A stretch of DNA of 64,000 nt from JAFCUW01 sp049898325 (GCF_049898325.1 NZ_JAFCXL010000002.1:354304-418303), one strand, 5' to 3'. Positions 53,322 through 63,078 are shown, counted from the stretch's first letter. Notes: generated by a model not told the origin, from the letters alone. Numbers and translations: made by a program.

Positions 53322-54552
53322 CCGCGCCACTGGCGCCCCCCTGTTTCACGCCACCGACTACCAGCTGCCCGACGCCCGCGGCCACTTCGGCCCCTACGGC
53401 GGCGCCTTCGTCGCCGAAACGCTCAGCCATGCGCTGGCCGAGCTGAGCGAAGCCTACGCCCGCTACAGCAAGGACCAGGAATTCCTCGACGAGTACCGCT
53501 ACGAGCTCAAGCACTTCGTCGGCCGGCCGTCGCCCGTCTATCACGCGCGGCGCTGGTCCGAGCAGGTGGGCGGCGCGCAGATCTTCTTCAAGCGCGAAGA
53601 CCTCAACCACACGGGCGCCCACAAGATCAACAACGTCATCGGCCAGGCCCTGCTGGCGCGCCGCATGGGCAAGCCGCGCATCATCGCCGAGACGGGCGCC
53701 GGCCAGCACGGTGTCGCCACCGCCACCATCTGCGCCCGCTTCGGCCTCGAATGCGTCGTCTACATGGGCAGCGAGGACGTCAAGCGCCAGGCGCAGAACG
53801 TCTATCGCATGAAGCTGCTGGGCGCGACCGTGGTGCCCGTCGAATCGGGCTCGAAAACGCTCAAGGACGCGCTCAATGAGGCCATGCGCGACTGGGTCAC
53901 CAACATCGAAGACACCTTTTATATTATCGGCACGGTGGCCGGCCCGCACCCGTACCCGATGATGGTGCGCGACTTCCAGGCCGTCATCGGCGAGGAATGC
54001 CTGTGGCAGATGCCGGAAATGATCGGTCACCAGCCCGATTACGTGCTCGCCTGTATCGGCGGCGGCTCCAACGCCATGGGCATTTTTTATCCCTACATCG
54101 ACCAGCCGAACGTGCGCCTGATCGGCGTCGAAGCGGCCGGCGAGGGACTCGACACGGGCAAGCATGCCGCCGCGCTGGGTGCCGGCAGTCCCGGCGTATT
54201 GCATGGTAACCGCACCTACCTGCTGCAGGACGACGACGGCCAGATCATCGAGACCCACTCGATCTCGGCCGGCCTCGACTATCCCGGCGTGGGCCCCGAA
54301 CACGCCTGGCTCAAAGACCTGGGCCGCGCCGAATACGTCGCCGTCACGGACGAGGAAGCGCTGGCCGCATTTCACGACTGCTGCCGCATCGAGGGCATCA
54401 TCCCCGCCCTCGAATCGGCCCACGCGATCGCCTACGCCACCAAGCTGGCGGCCGGCCTGCCGAAGGACCAGTCGATCCTGGTCAACCTGTCCGGCCGCGG
54501 CGACAAGGACATGCACACCGTGGCCGAGCGGATGGGACTCGATTTCAGTTAA
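53302..54552 (+). CDS. trpB: Tryptophan synthase beta chain TrpB
   Basis: A 416-residue PLP enzyme that joins indole and serine. The PLP lysine is in NHTGAHKINN. Other hallmarks are GRPSPVYHA, the Glu of AETGAGQHG, the glycine loop CIGGGSNAMG and the C-terminal LSGRGDKD. The start, MTTQRPDRATG, is the ATG at 53302, inside the end of trpF (20-bp overlap). It works as an alpha2-beta2 complex with TrpA, encoded 41 bp downstream. Confidence 0.97.
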   Translation: MTTQRPDRATGAPLFHATDYQLPDARGHFGPYGGAFVAETLSHALAELSEAYARYSKDQEFLDEYRYELKHFVGRPSPVYHARRWSEQVGGAQIFFKREDLNHTGAHKINNVIGQALLARRMGKPRIIAETGAGQHGVATATICARFGLECVVYMGSEDVKRQAQNVYRMKLLGATVVPVESGSKTLKDALNEAMRDWVTNIEDTFYIIGTVAGPHPYPMMVRDFQAVIGEECLWQMPEMIGHQPDYVLACIGGGSNAMGIFYPYIDQPNVRLIGVEAAGEGLDTGKHAAALGAGSPGVLHGNRTYLLQDDDGQIIETHSISAGLDYPGVGPEHAWLKDLGRAEYVAVTDEEALAAFHDCCRIEGIIPALESAHAIAYATKLAAGLPKDQSILVNLSGRGDKDMHTVAERMGLDFS

Positions 54553-54593
54553 ACCTGTATCGCTCTCCCGTCACCTTTCACGAAAGACTTGCC

Positions 54594-55394
54594 ATGTCCC
54601 GTATCGCTGCCACCTTCGCCGCCCTGAAATCGGCCCATAAAACCGGCCTCGTCACCTTTATCACCGCCGGCGACCCCGCGCCAGAACTGACCGTGCCGCT
54701 GATGCACGCGATGGTCGCCGGCGGCGCCGACATCCTCGAACTGGGGGTGCCGTTCTCGGACCCCATGGCCGAGGGGCCGGTGATCCAGCGCGCCTGCGAG
54801 CGCGCCCTGAAGTTCCATATCGGCCTGAAAGACGTGTTTGAATTCGTCCGCCAGTTCCGCCTCACCGACAACACCACCCCGGTGGTGCTGATGGGCTACG
54901 CCAATCCCATCGAGCGGATCGGCATCAAGGGCTTCGTCGACGCCGCCAGCAGCGCCGGCGCCGACGGCGCCATCGTCGTCGACTATCCGCCGGAAGAGTG
55001 CGAGGAGTTTGCCGCCGCCATGCGCGCGGCTGACCTGGACCTGATTTTCCTGCTGGCGCCCACCTCGACGCCTGAACGCATCGCCCAGGTGGCGCGGGTG
55101 GGTGGGGGCTTTAGTTATTACGTCTCGCTCAAGGGCGTCACCGGCGCCGGCACCATCGACACGGCCGACGTGGCCAGGCGCGTGGCGGCCATCCGCGAAC
55201 ACGTCAAGCTGCCCATCGGCGTCGGCTTCGGCATCCGCGACGGCGCCACCGCGCGCGCCGTGGCCCAGGTGGCCGATGCCGTCGTCATTGGCAGCCGGAT
55301 CATCCAGGAGCTGGAAAATACGCCACCCGAGCACGCCTGCGCGGCCGTACAAGCGTTTGTCAGCGGCATCCGCGAGGCGCTCGACGCCCCGTAA
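54594..55394 (+). CDS. trpA: Tryptophan synthase alpha chain TrpA
   Basis: A 266-residue TIM barrel that cleaves indole-3-glycerol phosphate to indole, which is channelled to TrpB. The catalytic Glu is in ILELGVPFSDP and the Asp just after it, in the same segment. LLAPTSTPERI is the mobile loop region and GVGFGIRDGA the phosphate-binding loop. The length is normal. The Shine-Dalgarno is weak (GAAAGAC before the ATG at 54594). Confidence 0.97.
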   Translation: MSRIAATFAALKSAHKTGLVTFITAGDPAPELTVPLMHAMVAGGADILELGVPFSDPMAEGPVIQRACERALKFHIGLKDVFEFVRQFRLTDNTTPVVLMGYANPIERIGIKGFVDAASSAGADGAIVVDYPPEECEEFAAAMRAADLDLIFLLAPTSTPERIAQVARVGGGFSYYVSLKGVTGAGTIDTADVARRVAAIREHVKLPIGVGFGIRDGATARAVAQVADAVVIGSRIIQELENTPPEHACAAVQAFVSGIREALDAP

Positions 55395-55561
55395 AACGGC
55401 GTTTGCGGCGCACGCAAATGGTGTGCCGGTCCGTTTCAGGTGGTGATAAGCTTCGACTAACCATTGGTCGATGCAATTGCCGTCTGCACGGCCAAAGTTC
55501 GACAAGCGGGGCGCTTGCGGCTAAACTACGGCCAACTTAAGAATTGCCCGAAGGAGAACGT

Positions 55562-56434
55562 ATGAGTTGGTTGGAAAAACTGCTGCCACCCCGGATCCAG
55601 CGCTCCGATGCTGCCTCCCGCAAGACCATGCCGGAAGGCTTGTGGGTCAAGTGCCCGTCCTGCGAGGCGGTGCTGTACCGCACGGACCTGGAGTCGAACC
55701 TGCACGTTTGTCCAAAATGCAGCCATCACATGCGCATCCGTGCCCGTGCCCGCCTCGACAGCCTGCTCGACGAAGGCGGCCGCTACGAGATCGGCCAGGA
55801 AACCTTGCCGGTCGATACGCTCAAATTCAAGGACAGCAAAAAATACCCCGATCGCCTCAAGGCGGCCATGGAAGCGACGGGCGAAACCGACGCCCTGATC
55901 GTGCTGGGCGGCTCCATCATGAGCTTGCCCGTGGTGGTGGCGGCCTTCGAATTCGAATTCATGGGCGGCTCCATGGGCTCGGTGGTGGGCGAGCGCTTCG
56001 TGCGCGGCGCGCAAATTGCTCTTGAGCAAAAGGTGCCCTTCATCTGCATCACCGCCACTGGCGGCGCGCGCATGCAGGAAGGTTTGCTCTCGCTCATGCA
56101 AATGGCCAAGACCACCGCCATGCTGACCAAGCTGTCGGAAAAAAAGCTGCCCTTCATCAGCGTGCTGACCGACCCCACCATGGGCGGCGTGTCGGCCTCG
56201 TTCGCCTTCATGGGCGACGTCGTCATCGCCGAACCGAAAGCGCTGATCGGCTTTGCCGGTCCCCGCGTGATTGAAAACACGGTCCGCGAAAAATTGCCGG
56301 AAGGTTTTCAGCGTGCCGAGTTCCTGGTACAGAAGGGCGCCGTCGACATGATCGTCGACCGCCGCAAAATGCGTGAAGAAATCGCCCGCCTGCTGGCGCT
56401 GCTGCAAAACCAGGCGGTCGAAGTGATCGCCTGA
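55562..56434 (+). CDS. accD: Acetyl-CoA carboxylase carboxyltransferase subunit beta AccD
   Basis: A 290-residue subunit that, with AccA, moves CO2 from biotin to acetyl-CoA to make malonyl-CoA for fatty acids. The N-terminal zinc ribbon is CPSC (about 32-35) and CPKC (about 51-54). The crotonase-fold core has TATGGARMQEG and TDPTMGGVSASF. The start MSWLEKLLPP (ATG at 55562) has AAGGAG upstream. accD-folC-SPOR-cvpA-purF is the conserved order in proteobacteria. Confidence 0.97.
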   Translation: MSWLEKLLPPRIQRSDAASRKTMPEGLWVKCPSCEAVLYRTDLESNLHVCPKCSHHMRIRARARLDSLLDEGGRYEIGQETLPVDTLKFKDSKKYPDRLKAAMEATGETDALIVLGGSIMSLPVVVAAFEFEFMGGSMGSVVGERFVRGAQIALEQKVPFICITATGGARMQEGLLSLMQMAKTTAMLTKLSEKKLPFISVLTDPTMGGVSASFAFMGDVVIAEPKALIGFAGPRVIENTVREKLPEGFQRAEFLVQKGAVDMIVDRRKMREEIARLLALLQNQAVEVIA

Positions 56435-56506
56435 GCACCATCCTGCCCTTGTTTGCCGGTTCGCGCGCGCCTTCCCGGCGCGCGCCTTGCCCCTGAAGTC
56501 AGCGCC

Positions 56507-56542
56507 GAAGTTGCCTCCGAAGTTGCCTCCGAAGTTGCCCCC
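56507..56542 (+). repeat. 12-bp tandem repeat upstream of folC
   Basis: GAAGTTGCCTCC occurs at 56507-56518 and 56519-56530, and as GAAGTTGCCCCC at 56531-56542, 20 bp before the folC start. Confidence 0.85.
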
Positions 56543-56562
56543 TACGTTCCCCCAAGTCGCCC

Positions 56563-57861
56563 ATGTCCTCCCTCCCCACCACCTTGCCCGCCTGGCTGGC
56601 CCTGCTCGAGTCGCGCCACGCCGAAGTTCATATCGACATGGGCCTGGCGCGCGTCGCCGCCGTCAAGGAGGCGATGGGCTTGCAGTTTGCCTGTCCCGTC
56701 ATCATGGTGGCCGGCACCAACGGCAAGGGTTCCACCTGCGCCATGCTCGAAGCGATCCTGCTGCGCGCCGGCTACAAGGTGGGCTTGTACATCAAGCCGC
56801 ACTTTCTCGACTTTAACGAGCGCGCCCGCGTCAATGGCGAACTGGCCAGCGACGCCGACCTCGTGGCCGCCTTCGACGCCGTCGAAGCGCAGCGGGGCGA
56901 GGTGCAACTGACGTATTTTGAATTTACCACCCTGGCCATCATGCATTTGCTGGCCGGCAGCGGCATTGATGTCGCGATCGTGGAAGTGGGCCTGGGTGGG
57001 CGGCTCGACGCCGTCAACGTCATCGACGCCGACGTGGCCATCGTCACCAGCGTCGACATCGACCACACGGATTACCTGGGCGACACGCGCGAAAAAATCG
57101 GCTTTGAAAAGGCGGGGATTTTCCGCCCGGGCAAAGCGGCCATCTGTTCCGACCCCGTGCCGCCCGCCTCGCTGGTGGCGCACGCCGAGGCGATCGGCGC
57201 CGACCTGTGGCTGCTGGGGCGCGATTTTAACTATTCGGGCGACCAGCAGCAGTGGAACTATGGCGGGCGCAGCCAGCGCCGCAATGCGCTGGCCTATCCC
57301 AGCTTGCGCGGCGCCAACCAGCTTCTGAACGCGGCGGCCGCGCTGGCGGCGCTGGAAGTATTGCGCATGGAACTGCCGGTGGGCGCGCAGGAAGTGCGCA
57401 CGGGCCTGGTGGTGGTGGAGTTGCCCGGTCGCTTCCAGGTGCTGCCGGGGCGTCCCACCGTCATTCTCGACGTCGCCCACAATCCCCACGCCGCCTCCGC
57501 GCTGGCGCAAAACCTGGGCAATATGGGATTTCACCCCTACACCTACGCCGTGTTTGGCGTGATGCAGGACAAGGACATCGCCGGCGTGGTGGGGCCGATG
57601 GCCGCGCACATCGACCACTGGTGCCTGGCGGCCTTGCCGTCGCCCCGCTCGGCCAGCCTGGAAACGCTGACCGATATCGTCGACGCGCTCGCGCCCGAAG
57701 ACGGCAAACCGGGCGAGCGCTCGGTGCGCGGCTTCGCCGATCCGGCGCTGGCCTATGCCGATGCCATCAGCCGTGCCGGAGAGAATGATAGAATTGTGGT
57801 CTTCGGTTCGTTTTATACCGTTGCCGGCGTCATGGCAGCACGCAAACCTTCTCACCACTGA
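56563..57861 (+). CDS. folC: Bifunctional folylpolyglutamate/dihydrofolate synthase FolC
   Basis: A 432-residue Mur-ligase-fold enzyme that adds glutamate to dihydropteroate and to folates. The P-loop is VAGTNGKGST (about 49-58). The carbamylated-lysine region IGFEKAGIFRPGK, the EVGLGGRLDAVN block and the C-terminal DVAHNPHAA are typical. It lies 128 bp after accD, with the tandem repeat 56507-56542 in between. The next gene starts 12 bp after its stop. Confidence 0.95.
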   Translation: MSSLPTTLPAWLALLESRHAEVHIDMGLARVAAVKEAMGLQFACPVIMVAGTNGKGSTCAMLEAILLRAGYKVGLYIKPHFLDFNERARVNGELASDADLVAAFDAVEAQRGEVQLTYFEFTTLAIMHLLAGSGIDVAIVEVGLGGRLDAVNVIDADVAIVTSVDIDHTDYLGDTREKIGFEKAGIFRPGKAAICSDPVPPASLVAHAEAIGADLWLLGRDFNYSGDQQQWNYGGRSQRRNALAYPSLRGANQLLNAAAALAALEVLRMELPVGAQEVRTGLVVVELPGRFQVLPGRPTVILDVAHNPHAASALAQNLGNMGFHPYTYAVFGVMQDKDIAGVVGPMAAHIDHWCLAALPSPRSASLETLTDIVDALAPEDGKPGERSVRGFADPALAYADAISRAGENDRIVVFGSFYTVAGVMAARKPSHH

Positions 57862-57873
57862 CAAAAAGATCGC

Positions 57874-58893
57874 ATGGGCTTGTTCTCTCTCTTCAGTAAA
57901 AACAAGCAAGAACCGGCCGGCCAGGACAGCGGGTATTTTTCCCGCGAAGAAGATCCGGCCGCCGTGCGAGCCCGCTCCAAGCGCGCCTCCAGCGCCGGCG
58001 AAGGGGCCGCGCCCCGTGCCACGCGCAAGGGGCGCACGGCCGACGACCCCGTCCTGCCCGAGAAAAAGCGCGCACGCCGCCGCCTGGTGGGCGCCATCGC
58101 GCTGGCGCTGGCCGTCGCCGTCGGCTTGCCGATGCTGCTCGACGCCGAACCGAAACCCATCGCCAACGATATCGCCATCCAGATCCCGTCGCGTGAGAAA
58201 GCGGCGCCCTTGCCACTGCCGGCCGCGGCGCCCGCCCCGGCCGACACGCTGGACCAGAAAGAACAACTGGTCGAGCCTGGCGACGTGAAGTCGGTGGACG
58301 TGAAGACGGTGGACGTGAACCAGGCCGCGAAGGCGGCCTTGCCCAAGAGCGTCAAAAAAACCGAGCCCGATGTAGACGCCGAGCAAAAAGCCCGCGCCCG
58401 CGCGGACGCCGAACTCAAAGCGAAAGCGGAGGCCCGCGCCGAGGCGAAAGCGCGCAGCGAAGCCGAAGCGAAGGCGCGCGCCGAGGCGGAAGCGAAAGCG
58501 CGCATCAAATCGGAAGCGAAGGCCGAGGCCGATGCCGAGGCGAAAAGGCTGGCCAAGGCAGCCAAGCAGGAAAAAGCCGACAAGATCAGCGACGACAACG
58601 CCAAGGCGCTCGCCATCCTCGAAGGCAAGGCGCCGGAGAAGAAAGTCGACGGAGCTGGCCAGAAATTCGTGGTGCAGGTGGCGGCCCTGGCCTCGCAGGA
58701 AAAAGTGGACGAATTACAGGAAAAGCTCAGTGCCGCCGGCATCCGCGCCCATACCCACAAAGTGAGCACGCCGTCGGGCGAGCGCATCCAGGTGCGCATC
58801 GGCCCGTTTTCGCGCGAAGATGCCGACAAGATGCGCGCGCGGCTCGACAAGGTCGGTCTGGGCGGCAGCATGGTGCGTCCCGATGGAAAGTAA
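57874..58893 (+). CDS. SPOR domain protein (cell division type)
   Basis: A 339-residue bitopic membrane protein. The cytosolic part (1-66) is basic, followed by one TM helix (about 69-90, LVGAIALALAVAVGLPML). The periplasmic stalk holds a long Ala/Lys/Glu helix (about 170-235), which was built from repeated KAxAEAxA units. The SPOR domain (about 262-339, FVVQVAALASQEKVDELQEKL and RVQVRIGPF-like IQVRIGPFSRED) binds septal peptidoglycan free of stem peptides. The position matches the DedD homolog between folC and cvpA; I leave the symbol blank. Confidence 0.92.
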   Translation: MGLFSLFSKNKQEPAGQDSGYFSREEDPAAVRARSKRASSAGEGAAPRATRKGRTADDPVLPEKKRARRRLVGAIALALAVAVGLPMLLDAEPKPIANDIAIQIPSREKAAPLPLPAAAPAPADTLDQKEQLVEPGDVKSVDVKTVDVNQAAKAALPKSVKKTEPDVDAEQKARARADAELKAKAEARAEAKARSEAEAKARAEAEAKARIKSEAKAEADAEAKRLAKAAKQEKADKISDDNAKALAILEGKAPEKKVDGAGQKFVVQVAALASQEKVDELQEKLSAAGIRAHTHKVSTPSGERIQVRIGPFSREDADKMRARLDKVGLGGSMVRPDGK

Positions 58894-58920
58894 GACGGCC
58901 AGCGGGCGACAGGCGGCGGC

Positions 58921-59409
58921 GTGACCGTGTTCGATTATGTGGTGCTGTTTATTTTGGCCGCGTCGGTGGTCATCAGCACCCTGCGCGGGCTGGTGCGGGA
59001 AATTTTATCGCTGGTGAGTTGGGTGGTGGCTTTCGTGGTCGCCAATCTGTGCGGCGCCACCCTGGGGCCGATGTTGCCCGCCGTGATACCGGGCGAGGCG
59101 GTGCGCCTGATGGTGGCCTTCGTCGCCTTGTTCCTGGGCGTGCGAATACTGATGGGTTTGCTATCGAAGGCGCTGGGCGCCGTCATTGCCGCCAGCGGCC
59201 TCAGCCTTGCCGACCGCGGACTCGGTGGCCTGTTTGGCCTGGCGCGGGGCATTGTGATCGTCCTGTTCGGCGTCATATTGTGTGGTATGACCGCGATCCC
59301 CCAGCAAGACCTGTGGAAGCACGCCTTGCTCTCGCCGCTGGCGGAAACACTGGTGCGTACCGTCAAACCTTTTATTCCTGCGGACTTCGCGCAGCACGTA
59401 CATTTTTAA
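58921..59409 (+). CDS. cvpA: CvpA family membrane protein
   Basis: A 162-residue inner membrane protein with four predicted helices: YVVLFILAASVVIS, LSLVSWVVAFVVANL, RLMVAFVALFLGVRILM and GIVIVLFGVILCGM. The family is named from colicin V production; its biochemical role is still unclear. It starts at a GTG (58921) with AGGCGG upstream. It lies between the SPOR gene and purF, as in many proteobacteria, where an effect on purine supply or the envelope has been suggested. Confidence 0.94.
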   Translation: MTVFDYVVLFILAASVVISTLRGLVREILSLVSWVVAFVVANLCGATLGPMLPAVIPGEAVRLMVAFVALFLGVRILMGLLSKALGAVIAASGLSLADRGLGGLFGLARGIVIVLFGVILCGMTAIPQQDLWKHALLSPLAETLVRTVKPFIPADFAQHVHF

Positions 59410-59475
59410 GCAGTTTCAATTTCTATTTCCCTTCTCAATTTTCAATACAGGCTGTTCAGTCTTTAGGAGTGCACC

Positions 59476-60996
59476 ATGTGTGGCATTGTCGGCGTCGTCT
59501 CGCAACAACCGGTCAACCAGATTCTGTATGACGCCCTGCTGCTGTTGCAGCACCGCGGCCAGGATGCGGCAGGCATCGCAACCAATCACAGCAGTATGTT
59601 CTCGATGCACAAGGCCAACGGCCTCGTGCGCGACGTGTTCCGCACGCGCAATATGCGTTCGCTGCAAGGCAACTCGGGCATCGGCCACTGCCGTTACCCC
59701 ACCGCCGGCTCGTCGAGCGAGGAAGAAGCGCAACCGTTTTATGTCAACGCCCCGTTCGGCATCACGCTGGCCCACAACGGCAACCTGACCAACCAGGAAC
59801 AGCTCAAGTCGGAGATGTTCAAAAACGACCGCCGCCACATCAACACCGATTCCGATTCGGAAGTGTTGCTCAACGTGCTGGCCCACGAGATCCAGGAAGC
59901 GGCCAGCGGCTACACGCTGGACCCGGACACCGTGTTCAAGGCCGTGGTCATGGTGCACCGCCGCGTGCGCGGCGCCTACGCCGTCGTCGCCCAGATCGCC
60001 GGCCATGGCCTGCTGGCGTTCCGCGATCCCTACGGCATCCGTCCCCTGTGTATCGGCGTCAATGAAACCGACACGGGCAAGGAATACATGGTCGCCAGCG
60101 AATCGGTGGCCCTGGAAGGCATCGGCTTTCATTTCCTGCGCGACATTGCTCCCGGCGAAGCCGTGTTCATCGACAATGACGGCGTCATGCACCAGCGCCA
60201 GTGCGCCGATAACCCCTCGCTCAACCCGTGCGCCTTCGAGTACGTCTACCTGGCGCGTCCCGATTCGATCCTCGACGGCGCCTCGGTCTACGCGACGCGC
60301 CTGAAAATGGGCGAATACCTGGCCGAGAAAATCCGCAAGGAATTCAGTTCCGGTGAAATCGACGTCGTCATGCCCATTCCCGACAGCTCGCGCCCCGCTG
60401 CCATCCAGTTGGCCTTGAAGCTGGGCATCGAATACCGTGAAGGCTTCATCAAGAACCGCTACATCGGCCGCACCTTCCTGATGCCCGGCCAGGCCATCCG
60501 CAGCAAGTCGGTGCGCCAGAAGCTCAATGCGATCGCCTCCGAGTTCAAGGGCAAGAACGTGCTGCTGGTCGACGACTCCATCGTGCGTGGCACCACCAGC
60601 CGGGAAATCGTGCAGATGGCCCGTGAAGCGGGCGCCAAGAACGTGATTTTCGCCTCGGCCGCGCCGCCCGTGCTGTTTCCCAACGTGTACGGCATCGACA
60701 TGCCCACCCGCGGCGAACTGATCGCCTACGGCCGCAGCACCGAGGAAGTGTGCCGCGAAATCACCGCCGACAAGCTGGTGTACCAGGATGTCGACGCCCT
60801 CAAGCGCTCGATCTCCGACTGCAATCCGGCGCTGAAAAATTTTGAGGCCTCGTGCTTCGACGGCATCTACGTGACGGGCGACATCACCCAGGCCTATCTC
60901 GACCGCCTCGAGTACGCCCGCCATCACCCGAAAGCCGCGCCGCTCGAAGATGCCATGGCCAACCACCTGCACCTGGCGCCTGCCACGGCCGAATAG
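59476..60996 (+). CDS. purF: Amidophosphoribosyltransferase PurF
   Basis: A 506-residue enzyme for the first committed step of purine synthesis, PRPP plus glutamine to phosphoribosylamine. The catalytic Cys2 follows the start Met directly (MCGIVGVVS), so there is no propeptide. Glutaminase motifs are RGQDAAGIAT and HCRYPTAGS; the PRPP loop is LLVDDSIVRGTTSRE. It starts at 59476, with AGGAG 9 nt upstream. The PLP-dependent gene follows 8 bp after the stop. Confidence 0.97.
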   Translation: MCGIVGVVSQQPVNQILYDALLLLQHRGQDAAGIATNHSSMFSMHKANGLVRDVFRTRNMRSLQGNSGIGHCRYPTAGSSSEEEAQPFYVNAPFGITLAHNGNLTNQEQLKSEMFKNDRRHINTDSDSEVLLNVLAHEIQEAASGYTLDPDTVFKAVVMVHRRVRGAYAVVAQIAGHGLLAFRDPYGIRPLCIGVNETDTGKEYMVASESVALEGIGFHFLRDIAPGEAVFIDNDGVMHQRQCADNPSLNPCAFEYVYLARPDSILDGASVYATRLKMGEYLAEKIRKEFSSGEIDVVMPIPDSSRPAAIQLALKLGIEYREGFIKNRYIGRTFLMPGQAIRSKSVRQKLNAIASEFKGKNVLLVDDSIVRGTTSREIVQMAREAGAKNVIFASAAPPVLFPNVYGIDMPTRGELIAYGRSTEEVCREITADKLVYQDVDALKRSISDCNPALKNFEASCFDGIYVTGDITQAYLDRLEYARHHPKAAPLEDAMANHLHLAPATAE

Positions 60997-61004
60997 GAGG
61001 CGCC

Positions 61005-62258
61005 ATGAGCGACAAACTGGCAGAAAAGCGTTTCGGCTTTACCACCACGATCTTGCACAACGACCGCCGCAAGGCGATCGAACACGGCTCGCTGCACAAG
61101 CCCGTGCACACCTCGGTCGCGTTCGGCTACACCGATGCGCGCCAGCTCGCCTCGGTGTTCCAGGGCAAGGAGCCAGGCTTTCGCTACGGCCGCCAGGGCA
61201 ACCCCACGGTGGCTGCGCTGGAAGACAAGATCACCCGCATGGAAGACGGCGTGTCCTCGATCTGCTTCGCCACCGGCATGGGCGCCATCGGCGCCGTGTT
61301 CCAGGGGCTGTTGCGGGCCGGCGATCACGTGATCACTTCGTCCTTTTTGTTTGGCAACACCAACAGCCTGTGGCAAACGGTGGCGGGGCAGGGCGTGGCG
61401 GTCGATTTTGTCGATGCCACCGATGTCGCCCAGGTGGCCGCGGCGATCACACCGAGCACGCGGCTGGTGTTTGCCGAAACCATCGCCAACCCCCGCACCC
61501 AGGTGGCCGACCTGGCGAAGATTGGCCAGTTGTGCCGCGAACGGGGCATCCTGTTCGTGGTCGACAACACCATGACCTCGCCCTACCTGTTCCGGCCCAA
61601 GTCGGTCGGCGCGGGCCTGGTGGTGAACGCGCTGACCAAGTCGATCGGCGGGCACGGCATGGTGTTGGGCGGCGCCCTGACCGACACCGGCGAATACGAC
61701 TGGAGCGGCTACCCGCACATCCCTGACAACATCAAGCGCACGCCGCCCCGCCAGTGGGGCATGGCGCAGATCCGCGCGAAGGGCTTGCGCGACTTCGGCG
61801 CCTCGCTGGCGCCGGAAGCGGCGCACCACATTGCCGTCGGCGCCGAAACGCTGGCGCTGCGCATGGAGCGGGCCAGCGCCAACGCGCTGGCGCTGGCCCG
61901 CATGCTCGAGGCCGATCCGCGCGTGGCCGCCGTGCACTACCCGGGCTTGCCCTCGCATCCCCAGCACAACCTTTCCAGCGAACTGTTCCGCGCGCACGGC
62001 TTCCTGCTCAGTTTTGAGTTGCGTGATGGTATCGACTGCTTCGATTACCTCAATCGCCTGCAGGTGGCCATTCCTGCAAGTAATCTGGGCGACACCCGCA
62101 CCCTGGTCATTCCCGTCGCCCACACGATTTTCTTCGAGATGGGCGCCGAGCGCCGCGCCAGCATGGGCATTGCCGACTCACTGATCCGGGTGTCGGTGGG
62201 CATCGAGGATGAGGCCGATCTGCTGGCCGATTTCAGCGAGGCCCTGCCTGCCGTCTAG
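61005..62258 (+). CDS. PLP-dependent Cys/Met metabolism enzyme (cystathionine gamma-synthase family)
   Basis: A 417-residue enzyme of the trans-sulfuration family. The PLP lysine is in NALTKSIGGHG. Other marks are FRYGRQGNPTVAALE, ICFATGMGAIGAV, VVDNTMTSPYLF and the C-terminal RVSVGIEDEADL. It starts at the ATG 61005, with AGGAGG 5-9 nt upstream. Position after purF fits metZ-like genes of proteobacteria (O-succinylhomoserine sulfhydrylase), but the sequence looks closer to a broader cystathionine gamma-synthase group, so I give no symbol. Substrate is not decided by sequence. Confidence 0.9.
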   Translation: MSDKLAEKRFGFTTTILHNDRRKAIEHGSLHKPVHTSVAFGYTDARQLASVFQGKEPGFRYGRQGNPTVAALEDKITRMEDGVSSICFATGMGAIGAVFQGLLRAGDHVITSSFLFGNTNSLWQTVAGQGVAVDFVDATDVAQVAAAITPSTRLVFAETIANPRTQVADLAKIGQLCRERGILFVVDNTMTSPYLFRPKSVGAGLVVNALTKSIGGHGMVLGGALTDTGEYDWSGYPHIPDNIKRTPPRQWGMAQIRAKGLRDFGASLAPEAAHHIAVGAETLALRMERASANALALARMLEADPRVAAVHYPGLPSHPQHNLSSELFRAHGFLLSFELRDGIDCFDYLNRLQVAIPASNLGDTRTLVIPVAHTIFFEMGAERRASMGIADSLIRVSVGIEDEADLLADFSEALPAV

Positions 62259-62298
62259 TTCATTTACACTGTGCCTCTGCCCCTATTTGACGAGCCCC

Positions 62299-63069
62299 AT
62301 GAAACTACCCACCTTGTTCTCGCTGTTCCTGCCGCTGGCGCTGGCCTTGCCCCTGGCCCACGCCGATGAACTGGCCGACGCCGATGCGCTGTTTCAAAAG
62401 AAAGACTACGCGCAGGCGCTGAAGCTCTATACCAAGCTCGGTGAGGCGGGCAACGTGGTGGCGCAGCAGCACCTGGGCGAGATGTATTGGTATGGCGAAG
62501 CGGGCGCCGTCAACGACGCCATTGCCAAGGGCTGGTTCAGCAAGGCCGCGGCGAAGGGCAACCAGCCCTCGGTCGCCGCGCTGGCGGTGATGCAGCAACG
62601 GCTTGCGCGCAGGAGCGATATCGCTTACTGGATGGGCAAGTACGACGGCGCCGACCTCAAATCGGGCAAATACCGTTGCCCGGCGCCCCGCCTGCCGGCC
62701 GTGTCGAAAGACAATGTCGAGATCGACGCCGTGGCACGCCGCGTCGACACCTGGCAAAACTGCTACAACGAATTTGTCGTCAATCTGAACGCGGTCTCGC
62801 CCCTGAGCAAGAAAATTCCTGCCGACGTCGTCAGCCTGATGAAGAAGGAAGAACTCGACCAGGCGGAGCTTTACCTGGGCCAGCTGCAGCAAACCATCAT
62901 CGAAGAAGCCAAGGTCAGCAGTAAACTGGTGCTGGCCGATATCGCCGCCTGGCGCAGCGCCACCGAGGCCTGGGTCACGGAGCACAACGAAATCGTCAAG
63001 AACGGCCCGACCGCCGAAAAGCAGGCGGAGTCGGACACCCGCAAGCGCAACTACGCGGCGCCGAAATAA
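62299..63069 (+). CDS. Secreted Sel1-repeat-like protein
   Basis: A 256-residue exported protein. The signal peptide is about 1-22 (LFSLFLPLALALPLAHA). Residues 24-95 carry two Sel1/TPR-like helical repeats (ALFQKKDYAQALKLYTKLGEAGNVVAQQHLGEMYWYG, then AKGWFSKAAAKGNQPSVAAL). The remainder has two cysteines (YRCPAP and QNCYNE), which may form a disulfide, and a helical C-terminus. Such proteins mediate protein contacts in the periplasm; no specific role can be assigned. It is convergent with lexA, with a shared terminator between. Confidence 0.82.
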   Translation: MKLPTLFSLFLPLALALPLAHADELADADALFQKKDYAQALKLYTKLGEAGNVVAQQHLGEMYWYGEAGAVNDAIAKGWFSKAAAKGNQPSVAALAVMQQRLARRSDIAYWMGKYDGADLKSGKYRCPAPRLPAVSKDNVEIDAVARRVDTWQNCYNEFVVNLNAVSPLSKKIPADVVSLMKKEELDQAELYLGQLQQTIIEEAKVSSKLVLADIAAWRSATEAWVTEHNEIVKNGPTAEKQAESDTRKRNYAAPK

Positions 63070-63078
63070 GCGTGCAAT

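Noticed and set aside
58390..58570. Repetitive Ala/Lys/Glu coding stretch that could be taken for a repeat array
   Set aside because: It is the periplasmic stalk helix of the SPOR protein; the units are irregular and in frame.
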